A stretch of DNA of 64,000 nt from Symsagittifera roscoffensis (lineage: Eukaryota; Xenacoelomorpha; Acoela; Convolutidae). The position numbers were made by a program, and so were the translations under genes. The notes under the pieces were generated by a model. That model saw only the letters and a list, made by a program, of their open reading frames with translations, was not told the DNA's origin and ran no database searches. Numbering within the stretch: the first letter of the stretch is position 1; the number at the start of each line of letters is the position of its first letter. This document shows positions 1 to 10,323 of this stretch, piece by piece. The stretch lies in NCBI RefSeq assembly GCF_963678635.1, contig NC_087062.1, positions 97,887,705-97,951,704 of the forward strand, given 5' to 3'.

Positions 1-1097
1 GGGACACCATGTCATAGTCCACTACTCTACACAACTCGGTCCCGTTCGAGGAGTTCACTGAAACACAAACGAATAGCTAACTCAAAATTAGCTCCAGTAT
101 TTAACATTCTTGCCACCGGTGCTGATATTACAACAGCGCAATGATACCAGAGAGCAATAACCAGCAGTGCTGACCAGCAGCAGACTAAGGGGGTTGGAGG
201 TTAAAATTATTTGGTTCCAAATAATTGCAATCAATCTGAACTTTGCGAAATTTGAATTATTGCAATAAATGATTGCTGTTCTCGCTAAAACTCTTAGTGA
301 GAAAAACCATGGTCGTAAGTAATGAATTTTCTGGTGAACAAAGAACAGTGTATGAAAAAATACGAAAAAACTGAAAGATCCAAGCAAAGTTCACAAGTTC
401 TAAGGCGATGTTTCAAAATTGATTTATTAATGCTTTCACTTTGCGTATTTTATGACATTGAATTCTGCTTTTAAATACCAAAATTTGTAAAATTTATGTC
501 AGTTCGATATTTTTTGTAGTCTTGTAATTTCCGATAATTACGGTTAATTTACGCATGAAATGAAATGTTGCCAATCAACCAGCTACACGAAACCAGAACC
601 GAAACGAGGCAGAAATAATTGCTAACACCAAGTTAAATGCAATTATTTGATGTCAAGTTTTGAAAAAGACATCTGGAAAAGCAATAAATCATTTGGAACA
701 ATCCTACTGCAAAAAAAAACACAAACCGGTAAAAGTGTACAAAAAACTCAAGCAGTGCCTGTATGAACAAGAATATTGCTATTTTAAATGAGTGAGCAGA
801 AAATTTTCTGCTTTAGAAATCTTGAATATGATTTTTCTTGCAGGCTAGCAACCAATTTTAGGCTAAAAAACTCAATTCATCAGCTCCAGCAAGTCTTTTG
901 TCACAAGAGTTAACAATACACCAATCATATTTTTCACTTTTTGAATTATTACTTGCAATAATTGATCGCACGCTATCTATATGTGTTAATACAAAAAAAA
1001 TGATTGTGCCGAATAATTTTTGGGCTAGCAATCAAATTGATTGCACCGAACACTTTCAAAGTTTGCAATTAGTTTTGGGCTTGCCATTAATTGATTG
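1..1097. other. AT-rich region without a recognisable gene
   Basis: I see no gene, RNA gene or repeat boundary here that I can support. The open frames are short and start with non-ATG codons or have low-complexity translations. The sequence is AT-rich like the other host spacers in the window. Confidence 0.5.
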
Positions 1098-1506
1098 CAG
1101 GGGCGGATCTAAGATTTTCTCGAAGGGAGGAGGCGGCAAAATTTCTTTTGTCGGCCTTATTTACGTCGAACCAAATTGATTTTCCGAGCTCTCACAAAGC
1201 ATTAAAAAAACATATATTTGAAAAAACAGTCCAAAAAAGACGCTTTTAGGCAGTTTTTGAAAAATTTTGACATACAAATCGCGTTTTTTTGGCGCGCACT
1301 TCCCACACAAGTTTAGTGAATTTTGGAATTTTGGCGCTTTTGGAAAATTATTAGTGTCCGCCACCAAAAATGGATGTCTCAAAATAGTACAAAGGGGAGA
1401 CCCTTTGGGTCGGCAGGGGGTCGAATCCCTGTGATCTTTATACTGTCTCTAAATTCAAATTCAATTCCGCCGCCACCCCTCGCCCCTCCCCATAAATCCA
1501 CCCCTG
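1098..1506. mobile_element. hAT-like MITE, copy 1
   Basis: The 409-bp segment begins CAGGGGCGGATCTAAGATTTT and ends with a sequence whose reverse complement is CAGGGGTGGATTT, so it has imperfect terminal inverted repeats. Just inside the right end it carries the phrase GGGTCGGCAGGGGGTCGAAT, which is also present in the copy at 2054-2781. The flanking octamers (ATTGATTG and ATTGAGTC) agree at only part of their length, so the target duplication is decayed. There is no coding capacity, so it is non-autonomous. CAGGGG termini are typical of hAT transposons; the superfamily call rests mainly on copy 2. Confidence 0.65.
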
Positions 1507-1974
1507 ATTGAGTCAAGGTTTCACAAACTTCTTGAAATTTATACACAATTTTAAGCTATCGGAGAGCCCTCAGTCGAAAGTCGACCCTAAAATTAGAGCA
1601 ATGTTTTATTATAATATGCAAACAGGCAAAACGAAGCTTCAAACACAACTAAATTTGTTCGAAAGAACGTCTTAAAACATCAATCAAGATAAAAGTTTTC
1701 AGACAACTGCTGAGCTCGTAATCAAAGTTCAAACTTCACTTAGTGTTTTATAAGTGATCTTCGCGGCACGTGGGAACCAGATAATCAAATTCAACTCTGA
1801 TTCGGAATACAAACATGTCACTTAAGATTAAAACGATTTGTTAAGTTTTGTTAAAAACGAATTGTTAAGATTTTCTAAGATAAAGTTGATATAAAGTTGA
1901 TCTTAAAAGCGAGTTAATTGATAGAAGTTAACGCATCGCATTCAGGTGAAGAATTTTTCAGATTTGGTGCAAAA

Positions 1975-2973
1975 CCCGCATCCAAGTTTAGGCGTATAAT
2001 CAATTATAACGGATTATTATGATGATTTTTTGACAATTATAATTAATTATAATCAGGGGCGGATCTAGGATTTTCTCGAGGGGGGGGGGGGGGGGGGGGG
2101 TTGGGGGTTAGAGCGGATTTTTTTTTCGAATTTTTTTTAGGTCGACCGAAATGATCTTTCGGGCTCTTTTTCCTTCCCCCCCCCCCACCTGTAAAATTTT
2201 ATCAGTAAAAATTATGTTCACTTTGTTCAATTCTTATGAAAATTGACTTAGGTTATGACAAACATATTTGGTCTTCATAATCAACCTTTTAAAACCACTC
2301 GTTAGACCATAAAATTCATGTTCGTGTGAGGTGGGGGGAAAAGAAAAAGAGCCATCTTTCGAGCTCTCCCTAAGCACGGTTTATCCCTGTTTTGGCAAAA
2401 TTTTTGGCAAAATTTTAAGTCGACCGAAAACTTTTTTTAGTTCCACCGAAATGATCTTTCGAGCTCTCCCTAAGCACGATTTAGTCCGTTTTGGCAAAAT
2501 GTTCTGCGCCTCAGGCAAAATTTTGAAAAAAAAACAGTCCAAAAAGTCGTTTTTGAGCACTTTTTGAAAATTTTGACCAAAAAATCGCTTTTTTTTCGCC
2601 GCGCGCTCCCCCCTCAAATTCAGTATTTATTGGCGCCAAAGGCACCTTTAAAAAATTTTTAAGGTCGGTCGGCCAAAAAAGGATTTCTTAAAAAGCACCA
2701 AAGAGGGGACACTTTGGGTCGGCAGGGGGTCGAATCCCTGAGGGGGGGGGCTTCCGCCCCCGCCCCATAAATCAGCCCCTGATTATAATTGTATCGAAAA
2801 ATGGACGAATAAATAATCGATTATACTGGATTATAATTAATTATAATTTGATCTTAAAAAGAGAGATTATAATCGATTTTTAATTGATTAAAATCGATTG
2901 TTTCTCAATTTTAGTAAGACTGGTACTAAAATCGTAATATAATTGATTATTAACGCTTGAAACTGGATGCGGG
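1975..2973. mobile_element. Inverted-repeat element (CCCGCATCC family), copy A, interrupted
   Basis: The left end CCCGCATCCAAGTTTAGGCGT is nearly the reverse complement of the right end ACGCTTGAAACTGGATGCGGG, giving imperfect terminal inverted repeats of about 21 bp. The interior is rich in ATAATCGATTATAAT-like palindromic units. A hAT-like MITE at 2054-2781 sits inside it. Without that insert copy A is only about 260 bp, so it is internally deleted relative to copy B (966 bp). Flanking bases are AAAA on the left and AAG on the right, with no clear target duplication. Confidence 0.65.
2054..2781. mobile_element. hAT-like MITE, copy 2, with 8-bp target duplication
   Basis: It begins CAGGGGCGGATCTAGGATTT and ends AAATCAGCCCCTG. 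The 8 bp before it (2046-2053) and after it (2782-2789) are both ATTATAAT. An 8-bp duplication with CAGGGG termini is the hAT signature. It contains long G and C homopolymers (about 2081-2100 and 2177-2187) and no protein-coding ORF, so it is non-autonomous. It is inserted inside copy A of the CCCGCATCC element, which dates it as the younger of the two. A related internal fragment lies at about 36485-36690. Confidence 0.8.
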
Positions 2974-3295
2974 AAGTCATATGAGAAAAATGAATTTGAA
3001 CAAAACTAAAACTGAATTTATCAGATAAGAACCAGCAATCAAATGAAAAAAAAATTCGTAGGTGATTCGTTAAAAAGGACAACTCACAACCAGCGATAAT
3101 TCAAAGGCAAACACCGGCGAGAAACGAACACTTGTTCCGGTGTGCTTACAAAAGGCACGATTGGTATTGTGCGCCTGATCAGAGAATCCTTTATTTTAAC
3201 AAATTCAATTATATTTCAATATCCTTTAACACAATTTGATTCAAAGTCATTTCAACTTTTTCCAGTTTAATCCAAATTTTACATATTATTGCCTA

Positions 3296-4261
3296 CCCGC
3301 ATCCAAGTTTAGGCGTAAATAATCGATTATAACGGAATTTTATGATGATTTTTTGACAATCATAATTAATTATAATTACCAAAATTAGGTATTTAAAGGG
3401 TTTATAATTGATTATATTCGTGATATTTTCCAAGAGATAATAATCTCTTATAATCGATTATAATTGATTATAGTTTTTTTTAAAAACCCTTAGAATCAAT
3501 TTTAATCTATTATAATCTCTTATTTTGCCAAAATTTTACCAATTCAAATTTATATTCGAATTATATCTTATGGGTTATTTTTTGTGTCCATAAGAAACTC
3601 TCTAAAAGAGAGATCTCTTGAACACTTTGGTTCATCTGAACACAAAGTTTTACCTCGAAACAAAAATTTCATAGAGATCCTTTCATATTAGTGGAAAGAT
3701 TCCCGCGGTAGATGAAAAACAAATCTTCCGAATCAATCATGAAACTAAATCAATTTGCTGATGTTTTGGTGGTTAAAAACTTGAAAAATGCATCACAACA
3801 ACTCTAATGGGGAAGAAATGGAAAAAAAACCTTATAAATTTCATTGATTGGAAAACTTTGAAAACATTTTTCTCATTTTTCATAGGAACCAACGTCTACA
3901 AAAAGCATAAAATATAAGCAATTTAGATGCAAATTCGAAGACAAAATGGACAAACAAAAGGGATTATAATCAATTATAATCGATTATAATGGATTTTTGT
4001 GCAAAACTAATGAATTAGAAATTTGAATAAAAATAATGGATTATAATCAATTATAATTGATTATAATTGTATCAAAAAATGGACGAATAAATATTCAATT
4101 ATAATCGATTAAAAAAGATTATAATTAATTAAAATTTAATTTTAAAAAGAGGAACTATAATCGATTATTAATTGATTAAAATCGATTGTTTCTCAATTTT
4201 AGTAAGACTGGTACTAAAATCGTAATATAATCGATTATTAACGCTTGAAACTGGATGCGGG
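3296..4261. mobile_element. Inverted-repeat element (CCCGCATCC family), copy B
   Basis: This 966-bp copy starts CCCGCATCCAAGTTTAGGCGT and ends ACGCTTGAAACTGGATGCGGG, the same imperfect inverted repeats as copy A. The bases just outside are TA on both sides, consistent with a TA target duplication. Its last 210 bp closely match 2781-2973 of copy A. The interior is built of ATAATCGATTATAAT-type palindromes. No transposase frame is visible, so it is non-autonomous. A Tc1/mariner-like origin is possible but is supported only by the TA. Confidence 0.65.
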
Positions 4262-4824
4262 TATAAAAAAGGCTACTTAATTAACTCTTCTTAAGAGCTT
4301 AGCTGCAGTTCATGCAGTTTATGCTCACGCAGTAAGCAGTAATTTAATGTCATGCTTTAACACGCAAAAATTAGTCTTCGTTTTTCAAAAAATTATTTTT
4401 CGATTACTTGATTAACCGAACTGAAAAGATCACCTATAAATTAGAACAATTATTATTCTAAAGTATTTAAAGATTTGCGACAAATTCGCGCAGAAACATT
4501 TTTTTCTGGGCCACCACAGATTTCAAGATTTTGATTTTTTAAAGAAATTTAATTGATAGGCCGATGGAAGACTTTAATTTATTTTCAAAATTTTCAATCA
4601 GCAATACTCGATGCACTATGGTATTCCTGGCATTGCAACCAGAAATTGCTATGCATATGTACGCTTTCCTCCTTACAAAACTGAAAAAAAAAACATGCAA
4701 TCAAAGTTAAAAGGTTGCTTATTTTGATTTCGAACTTTTAATTTCGCTAAATTGAGTAAGTTTTTGTTTGGCTTTCAGTTGCAAAAAACGTCTAGCTTTG
4801 TGTTTTTATTTCACCAAGGTCTCC

Positions 4825-5312
4825 TTTTGAGTAATTTTTTGTTGTTCCGACTATTTGAAAAATTGTGAGCAACTTTGTTCTGAAGAGTGTTTTAGTTTTT
4901 TTTTTTCTTTTTCCACGCAAATTTAAGTACCGTAAAAAATCATCGGAAAGTGTCGAGTGCGAGTGATATATGATGCTGAAACCCTTTCATTTGCGATTTG
5001 AATGACATTATGAGAAAAACCGTTACAAATTTTTGATATTTTTGTCTATTTTGAGAGGATATCCTGGTTGTTCCAACAGTTGAAAATGCGGAGGATTTTA
5101 GTTTTCAGTGTGTTTAAGTTTTTTTTCATTAGTTTTTCTTTGTTTTCCACGTAAAATCAGGTAGCAGAAAAGAATCATCGGAATTGGCCGAGTAATTTAT
5201 ATCATAAAGAAACCTATTCAGTCGTGATATGAACGACATTAAAAAATTTCAAAAAATGTCCCAGTGTTGAGAAAAACTGGTCTGATAATTTTTAGATTTA
5301 GTCTTATTTTGA
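4825..5312. repeat. Diverged tandem duplication, two units of ~225-260 bp
   Basis: Two adjacent units share phrases in the same order: GTTGTTCC, then a T-rich run, CTTTTTCCACG or TGTTTTCCACG, AATCATCGGAA, and GAATGACATTA or GAACGACATTA, ending in TATTTTGAG. Unit boundaries are about 4825-5050 and 5051-5312. The copies are strongly diverged and no protein is encoded. I see nothing else in the AT-rich stretch from 4262 to about 5900. Confidence 0.6.
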
Positions 5313-6069
5313 GCAAGTAACGCGATAGAGGAACGCTCATTATATGAGAATTTACTGTTTTTAGACTACGAGCACACAAAAACTTCATTTTACTGTCAAG
5401 ACAGCTAGTTTTTGATGTTTCATTTAGCACTTGATTGATGAAAAACGGTTTAAAAAGAAAAATGAAAATTTTGTGCAAAAATTCAGAAAATTTATTTTTA
5501 GTAAGTTTTTTTTTCAGCTGCTTTTGTTCAATTTTTTGGAAATAAATGTCGGTAATCATGCCTAAATTACTATTTTTCTATGCCATCGTATAGTTTTTGA
5601 ATCACACCACCGACTGAAATGATACTAGTTTGAAGAAACAAACTTTTAAATATTTTTTATGAATATGATCGGAACATTCTTTGCTACTTGCACAGCAACC
5701 GGCTATCCTTGTTTTACTTAGCATTTGGTATTTTTCAGGGAAATAAATTGTAAAATGTTAATTTGTTTGAAGTTTAAACCTTCCAAACTCAAATTGCCTT
5801 ATGGATCTATTGATTTAAACTAATTTCCCCTGCCGGTATTTTTTCTTCTGAAAAAGCTTTTATTGCCTAAGTATTCTTAATTTGACAAAAAAATTTCGTG
5901 ATTTATTTTTAAAGTCCAAAATTTCCAAATTTGGCTAGCCTTAAACTCTTTTTTTGTTTCTTAGTAAGTTTGCATGCAGAGATTATGGAATCACAATAAG
6001 TCTTTTGATGATATCTGCTTTGAACACGCGTTTTATCGGTTCTGCTATGGAATGCATTATTTAACTTAC

Positions 6070-7925
6070 TTGGTTTGTAGAATGCGACCATGCTCATGAG
6101 CTCAAATCCTGCATACTCCATAGACATATTGGCAAACTGAGTCCCGTTCTTGTTCAGCATCTGCAGCTGGACCAAAGTTGAGTTCAAGAAGGCTTTCAGG
6201 ACTCCACACTGTTCATTCTTCATAGTCGTGTTTACGTAGTCATAGGCGAGATTAGTAATGGATGAAAAGCCGAGTTCGCTGTCGGAGTTACACTGCAAAA
6301 CATGTTCGTAATCTGCAGTCGGGTACACGGAGCAGATTACGTAATTAGAAGTGCGATTGGCCAACGAGCGCATTGCGTAGTCTTCGTTCAAAAACGAGTA
6401 AGCTATTACACTTGGTTTCACAGCATGCTCGGAGGAATTGAGTTTCAGAAAGAACCCAGTTTCGGTACTGAGGAACAGTTCCACTCCTGAAGAGTTCTGC
6501 AGCGGAATTTCGTGGAAGGGGTAATTGGTGATGTTATAGAGAAAGCAGCTTGGCTCACTCATGTTTCCGGCAAGTTTCCAGAATCCGGACTCATTTATGG
6601 AGAAGTTGGCAGTCTCTCTGTATTTGTAGTCCTCGCAGGAATAATCAACATCCAGCATGTAGTCAATGGCCCCAGACTTAGTTTGGCTGAAACAATTGAC
6701 AGTTTAAAACAAATAAAAAGAGTAAATCGTAGTCATGGAACTGCAAGTTTTAAAGATAACAGTTTGCAAAACTTTCGAGACAAAATCGTGTAATTTTCTG
6801 AGATAAAATTTGCAAATTCCGCAAAATTCCGGTTTTGCAAATTCCGCAAAATTCTGATTTAAAAACAACCAAAACTCCGATAGCTAAAGCAAGGAAAATT
6901 CTGAGATGAATCGCAGACTAAACAGCAAAAAAAAATTGGCAAAACTTTGAGATGAATTGGTTAGAGCCAACTAACTAGTTGATATGCTGAGCCAAAAATC
7001 CCTGATCATTGGGAAGTTCAAGTTCCATGTCGTAACAGAAGTTGACAGGCACTTCATCTTCAGAGGCGGCACCCATTTGAGTCATAACAGCCGAGTTTAT
7101 GAAATCCTGAGATCCCTCGGAACAAGTGATCAAATCCATCACTCCCGAATAGAACTTCTCGACTTCTTGTCCAAATTCAGAAGAAATCGTTTGAATCTGG
7201 TAATCGTTTATCAATGACAAGTCTTCGAAAATGTCTGAGTTTATGTCCAAACTCATTGTTCTTCCAAGAGCTGGGATTGTTACGTAAAATTTCGTCTTCA
7301 TCAACATCATTACGTCATTACTGCTGCGTTCTCTCTCGCTGTCAACTTGGGTCTGGATACCGAACTCTCCGAAAGGGGATTCCAAGAGATCTATTTTGAC
7401 TGACATAATTTTGGGACTGTTCATCAGTTCCGCAAATCCGTTTTCACCAAAGTCGAGAGTAAAGTTCAGTTTGAAGATGTGTGGGATCTCGAAGACCTGA
7501 TAGACGTTGGAAATGGGTTCCAAGAGAGTCTCCTCATCCACGAAGTACACAGGACGCGTGCAACTGGACCACGAGAAGACTTCGTTACCGTTTACTTCAT
7601 CTCTAAAATACAAAAAATATATTCAATCTAGAAAAAGGAATAAAAATAGTGTTGATTTTCAAAGGAATAAAATCGCAAAATTCGATANNNNNNNNNNNNN
7701 NNNNNNNNNNNNNNNNNNNNNNNNNNNNNNNNNNNNNNNNNNNNNNNNNNNNNNNNNNNNNNNNNNNNNNNNNNNNNNNNNNNNNNNNNNNNNNNNNNNN
7801 NNNNNNNNNNNNNNNNNNNNNNNNNNNNNNNNNNNNNNNNNNNNNNNNNNNNNNNNNNNNNNNNNNNNNNNNNNNNNNNNNNNNNNNCGGTTTCTGTGCA
7901 AGCAGCACAGAATGTTTCACTCAGG
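6070..7925 (-). CDS. Unidentified extracellular glycoprotein gene, partial (three exons, assembly gap inside)
   Basis: I do not recognise the family. Exons inferred from splice signals and phase: 7925 into the N-gap (after an AG, reading LSETFCAACTET), 7602-6976 (after TTTTAG) and 6686-6070 (after TTTCAG, before the consensus donor GTAAGT at 6069). The junction 6976/6686 is in phase (codon TA+C), with a 289-bp intron. The last exon holds at least six N-X-S/T sequons and several cysteines, so the product is probably secreted or on the cell surface. No signal peptide is seen because the N-terminus lies upstream of or inside the gap. I could not find the next downstream exon left of 6069. The frame continues with read-through translation to 5909, but that stretch is probably intron. 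Confidence 0.6.
7688..7887. other. Assembly gap (200 N)
   Basis: Exactly 200 N bases lie within the glycoprotein gene and probably hide part of an exon. A round length like this is normally a scaffolding placeholder, so the true distance is unknown. Confidence 0.98.
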
Positions 7926-8297
7926 CTGGTTCAAGAAAAAAAAAGTTAAAAAATAAAGAAGAATAATATTAATCAATTTTTTTGCTATTTTGGTTTCTCT
8001 TTTCTACAAAGGGCAGTTGAAATTGGTGAAAAGAAGCAAGAAAAGATCGGGGTTAGTTTTAGTAAAAATACGTTGAACAAAATTAACTTGGGAGGCCAGC
8101 CTCTCATCAAATTTTGTCTAATTTAGCCTGAAAAACGAAAAAAAAATCAGACCAGTTTTTCAGAATTCCAATAACGACCAACGAGGCTTTAATATGACAC
8201 CACATAAAAGGGGAAAAAGCGGACCCTACGCCAGTAACGTGGTCAGAACAATAAACGTTTATTTTGGTTATCAGATGTTATAGATACTAATACCTGG
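7926..8297. other. Spacer left of retroelement 1
   Basis: This AT-rich spacer lies between the glycoprotein gene and the left LTR. I see no ORF or RNA gene. The bases abutting the LTR are CCTGG, which do not match the TAAGA found at the other end of the element. Confidence 0.5.
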
Positions 8298-8707
8298 TGA
8301 GTTAAGACTGGGGTGTATAACTCATAGAGTAATTTCGGATAGGGTACACCGTCTGCTCGTCACGCTATCTTATTTTCGGCCGGATAGATTCGTGCAACTT
8401 CTTAGTCTAATACCGATCCTAATCTTACTCTTATACTATCTAGTCTCAGGTTGTTTAACTAGTCTCTGCTAGGCTCAATAGATCTAGGGTATACTGGTTT
8501 ATTGCGGCTGCTGAAGTGCTCGGGAGAGTCCAACTAATTTCTAAGTTAAATTCAAATCTCTCTGGTGCTGAAATTACAAGTAACTTCAGCACTTACAAAT
8601 AAGTGGGTTGTTAGTTAGATGGATCATGATTGGTTAATATTAAATACTTTACATTGGTAAAACATTTAATTTATCCAATCATAAAATATAGTTTAGATCA
8701 GGTTCCA
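8298..8707 (-). repeat. 3' LTR of element 1
   Basis: This 410-bp repeat matches 26793-27202 except at 8305 (A here, G there). On the minus strand it runs TGGAACCTG ... AACTCA. The first part (U3) holds several CCAAT-like boxes. AATAAA occurs at 8503-8498 as a candidate poly(A) signal, and an 8-bp stem (GTGCTGAA 8565-8572 with TTCAGCAC 8585-8592) probably forms in the transcript. The sequence just upstream on the sense strand is GGATGGG, only a weak polypurine tract. Confidence 0.95.
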
Positions 8708-10323
8708 CCCATCCGGGTTTTACAGAGTTTTTTAGAACAGTTCTTCTGTAATTCAAGGATGGATGATGGACGTTGGTATTTGGCGAACATCATATTTCTT
8801 TGTTTCCTTTTTGTTTAGGAAGTTCCAGGAAACTGGAGTTAGAGACATAAGACGTTGTGTTCTTCTTGTGACAACGACTGAGTCTCTGCAACAAAACCAA
8901 TTCTGATTTCAGAATGGTTGGCTATGTCAGGTTTTTCTGTTCTTCGGGGAGAACTTCTTTTGTGTCTGATCTAGCTTGGGAATGGCGTGGAGATTGTGCG
9001 TGGAGGGGATGCCTGGTTACTCGGATCTGTACGTACACTTGGGTCATCGAGGTGGTCATTGGTCTAGTTCAATGAAGTCCTTTTCTGCGAGGTCAAGTCG
9101 TACTCTAAATCCTTTGAGTTGTGATTGTGAGCGGCATATCGATTGTAGTTGGTCATTCTCTCTCGAGTGTAGTGAGGTCGTCTTATCTTTTGATGTTCGT
9201 CCTTGGTGTTGTATTCTGATCTATATATTGCATCATGTGATTTTACATTTTATAAAACTTTTATTAGTTTAATATTTTTTAATAATGATTTTAGTTAGTT
9301 GTTTTCACAAAAGCTTTTTGTTTTAGTTCGGTTATTTTGAAGAGTTACTCACCCTTGAGTAGCTCTTATTAAAAATAAAGGTGTGGTCACAAAGCGTGGA
9401 TGTAGCGCGGTGGGTTAGGCCGGCTATAGAGCATGCTCAGGACGTCCTTTCCTGGTGGGTTAGGCCAGGTGTGGGAGTATAATTTCATGCGGTGTTTGTG
9501 AGGGGTCCTGTTATGTGACAACGTTTTATGTTGGGTTTGTTGTGGTTTTACTTATGTCTTGTTGGTTATGTACTTTTTCTAAAAAGCAAATTGTTTGTGG
9601 TATGGGTTTGTCTTTCGACTTTTTTGTGTTTTATTATTTCTTTTTTAGACTTTATAATAGTCTTCAAAAGAATAATTTATCCAGTTTTAAACTGGGTTAA
9701 TCCGGTTTGGGTACCGTTGGTTTCCTTTTCTTAGTCATGCTGTTATTCTATGATTTGTGGTATTTAGTAAGCTGCGTTGGTTAGTTTTGTTTAGTATATG
9801 ATTCCTTTCCAACCGGGTTAAAGGAAAGTTTGAAACATGTTATTATATGTTAGAGTTGTTGAGTGTGAAAACTTGAAACTGAAATTCATTATTTTAAACA
9901 ATTCTTCGTGGGCGAGCTGTGCGAGTGTGGATAGAATTTCTGTGCGAATGAATGAAAATATCAAAAGGTTAGTACTGCAATTGCATTTTATTAATTTACT
10001 GCATAGAATTTGGAAATTTACTGCTAGTTAAGGGGGAATTTTAAGATACAAATTTTCATCATAATTAGATTTACTGCTTTGGGGGGAAATTTTATAGATG
10101 AATTTATTGCATTGATATTAAATTTAGAAATTTATAAGTGTAGGAGATTAATAGAATTTTAAAATTGTTTGATGAAGATTGTGATTTTTATTGTTTCTTT
10201 TGTGGTTTTTGTAGGTGATTGTCGGATGAAAGCTAAAAATCTAAAGAAAACATGAATAAAGAATGGTGAGTTTTTTCAATATTTTAATTAGTTAGTAATA
10301 TTTACTTAATTCATACTTACCTG
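8708..10323 (-). other. 3' untranslated tract of element 1
   Basis: About 1.6 kb lie between the 597-aa ORF and the 3' LTR. No sense-strand ORF of useful size is visible; the plus-strand frames here are antisense and T/G-rich and look non-coding. A 13-base phrase, GGTGGGTTAGGCC, recurs about 55 bp apart in the stretch 9398-9474. This could be a long 3' UTR, a decayed further ORF or a structural RNA region. Confidence 0.5.

Noticed and set aside
898-1179. 93-codon plus-strand ORF
   Set aside because: It starts with TTG, runs into the MITE terminus and has no protein-like features.
2331-2567. 78-codon ORFs on both strands
   Set aside because: They lie inside the non-autonomous hAT-like MITE and come from repeated A- and G-rich tracts.
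5239-5559. 106-codon minus-strand ORF as the next exon of the glycoprotein gene
   Set aside because: Lysine- and phenylalanine-rich translation of AT-rich repeat DNA, without fitting splice signals.
8976-9272. 98-codon plus-strand ORF inside element 1
   Set aside because: Antisense to the element, T/G-rich, no domain, and no support for antisense transcription.
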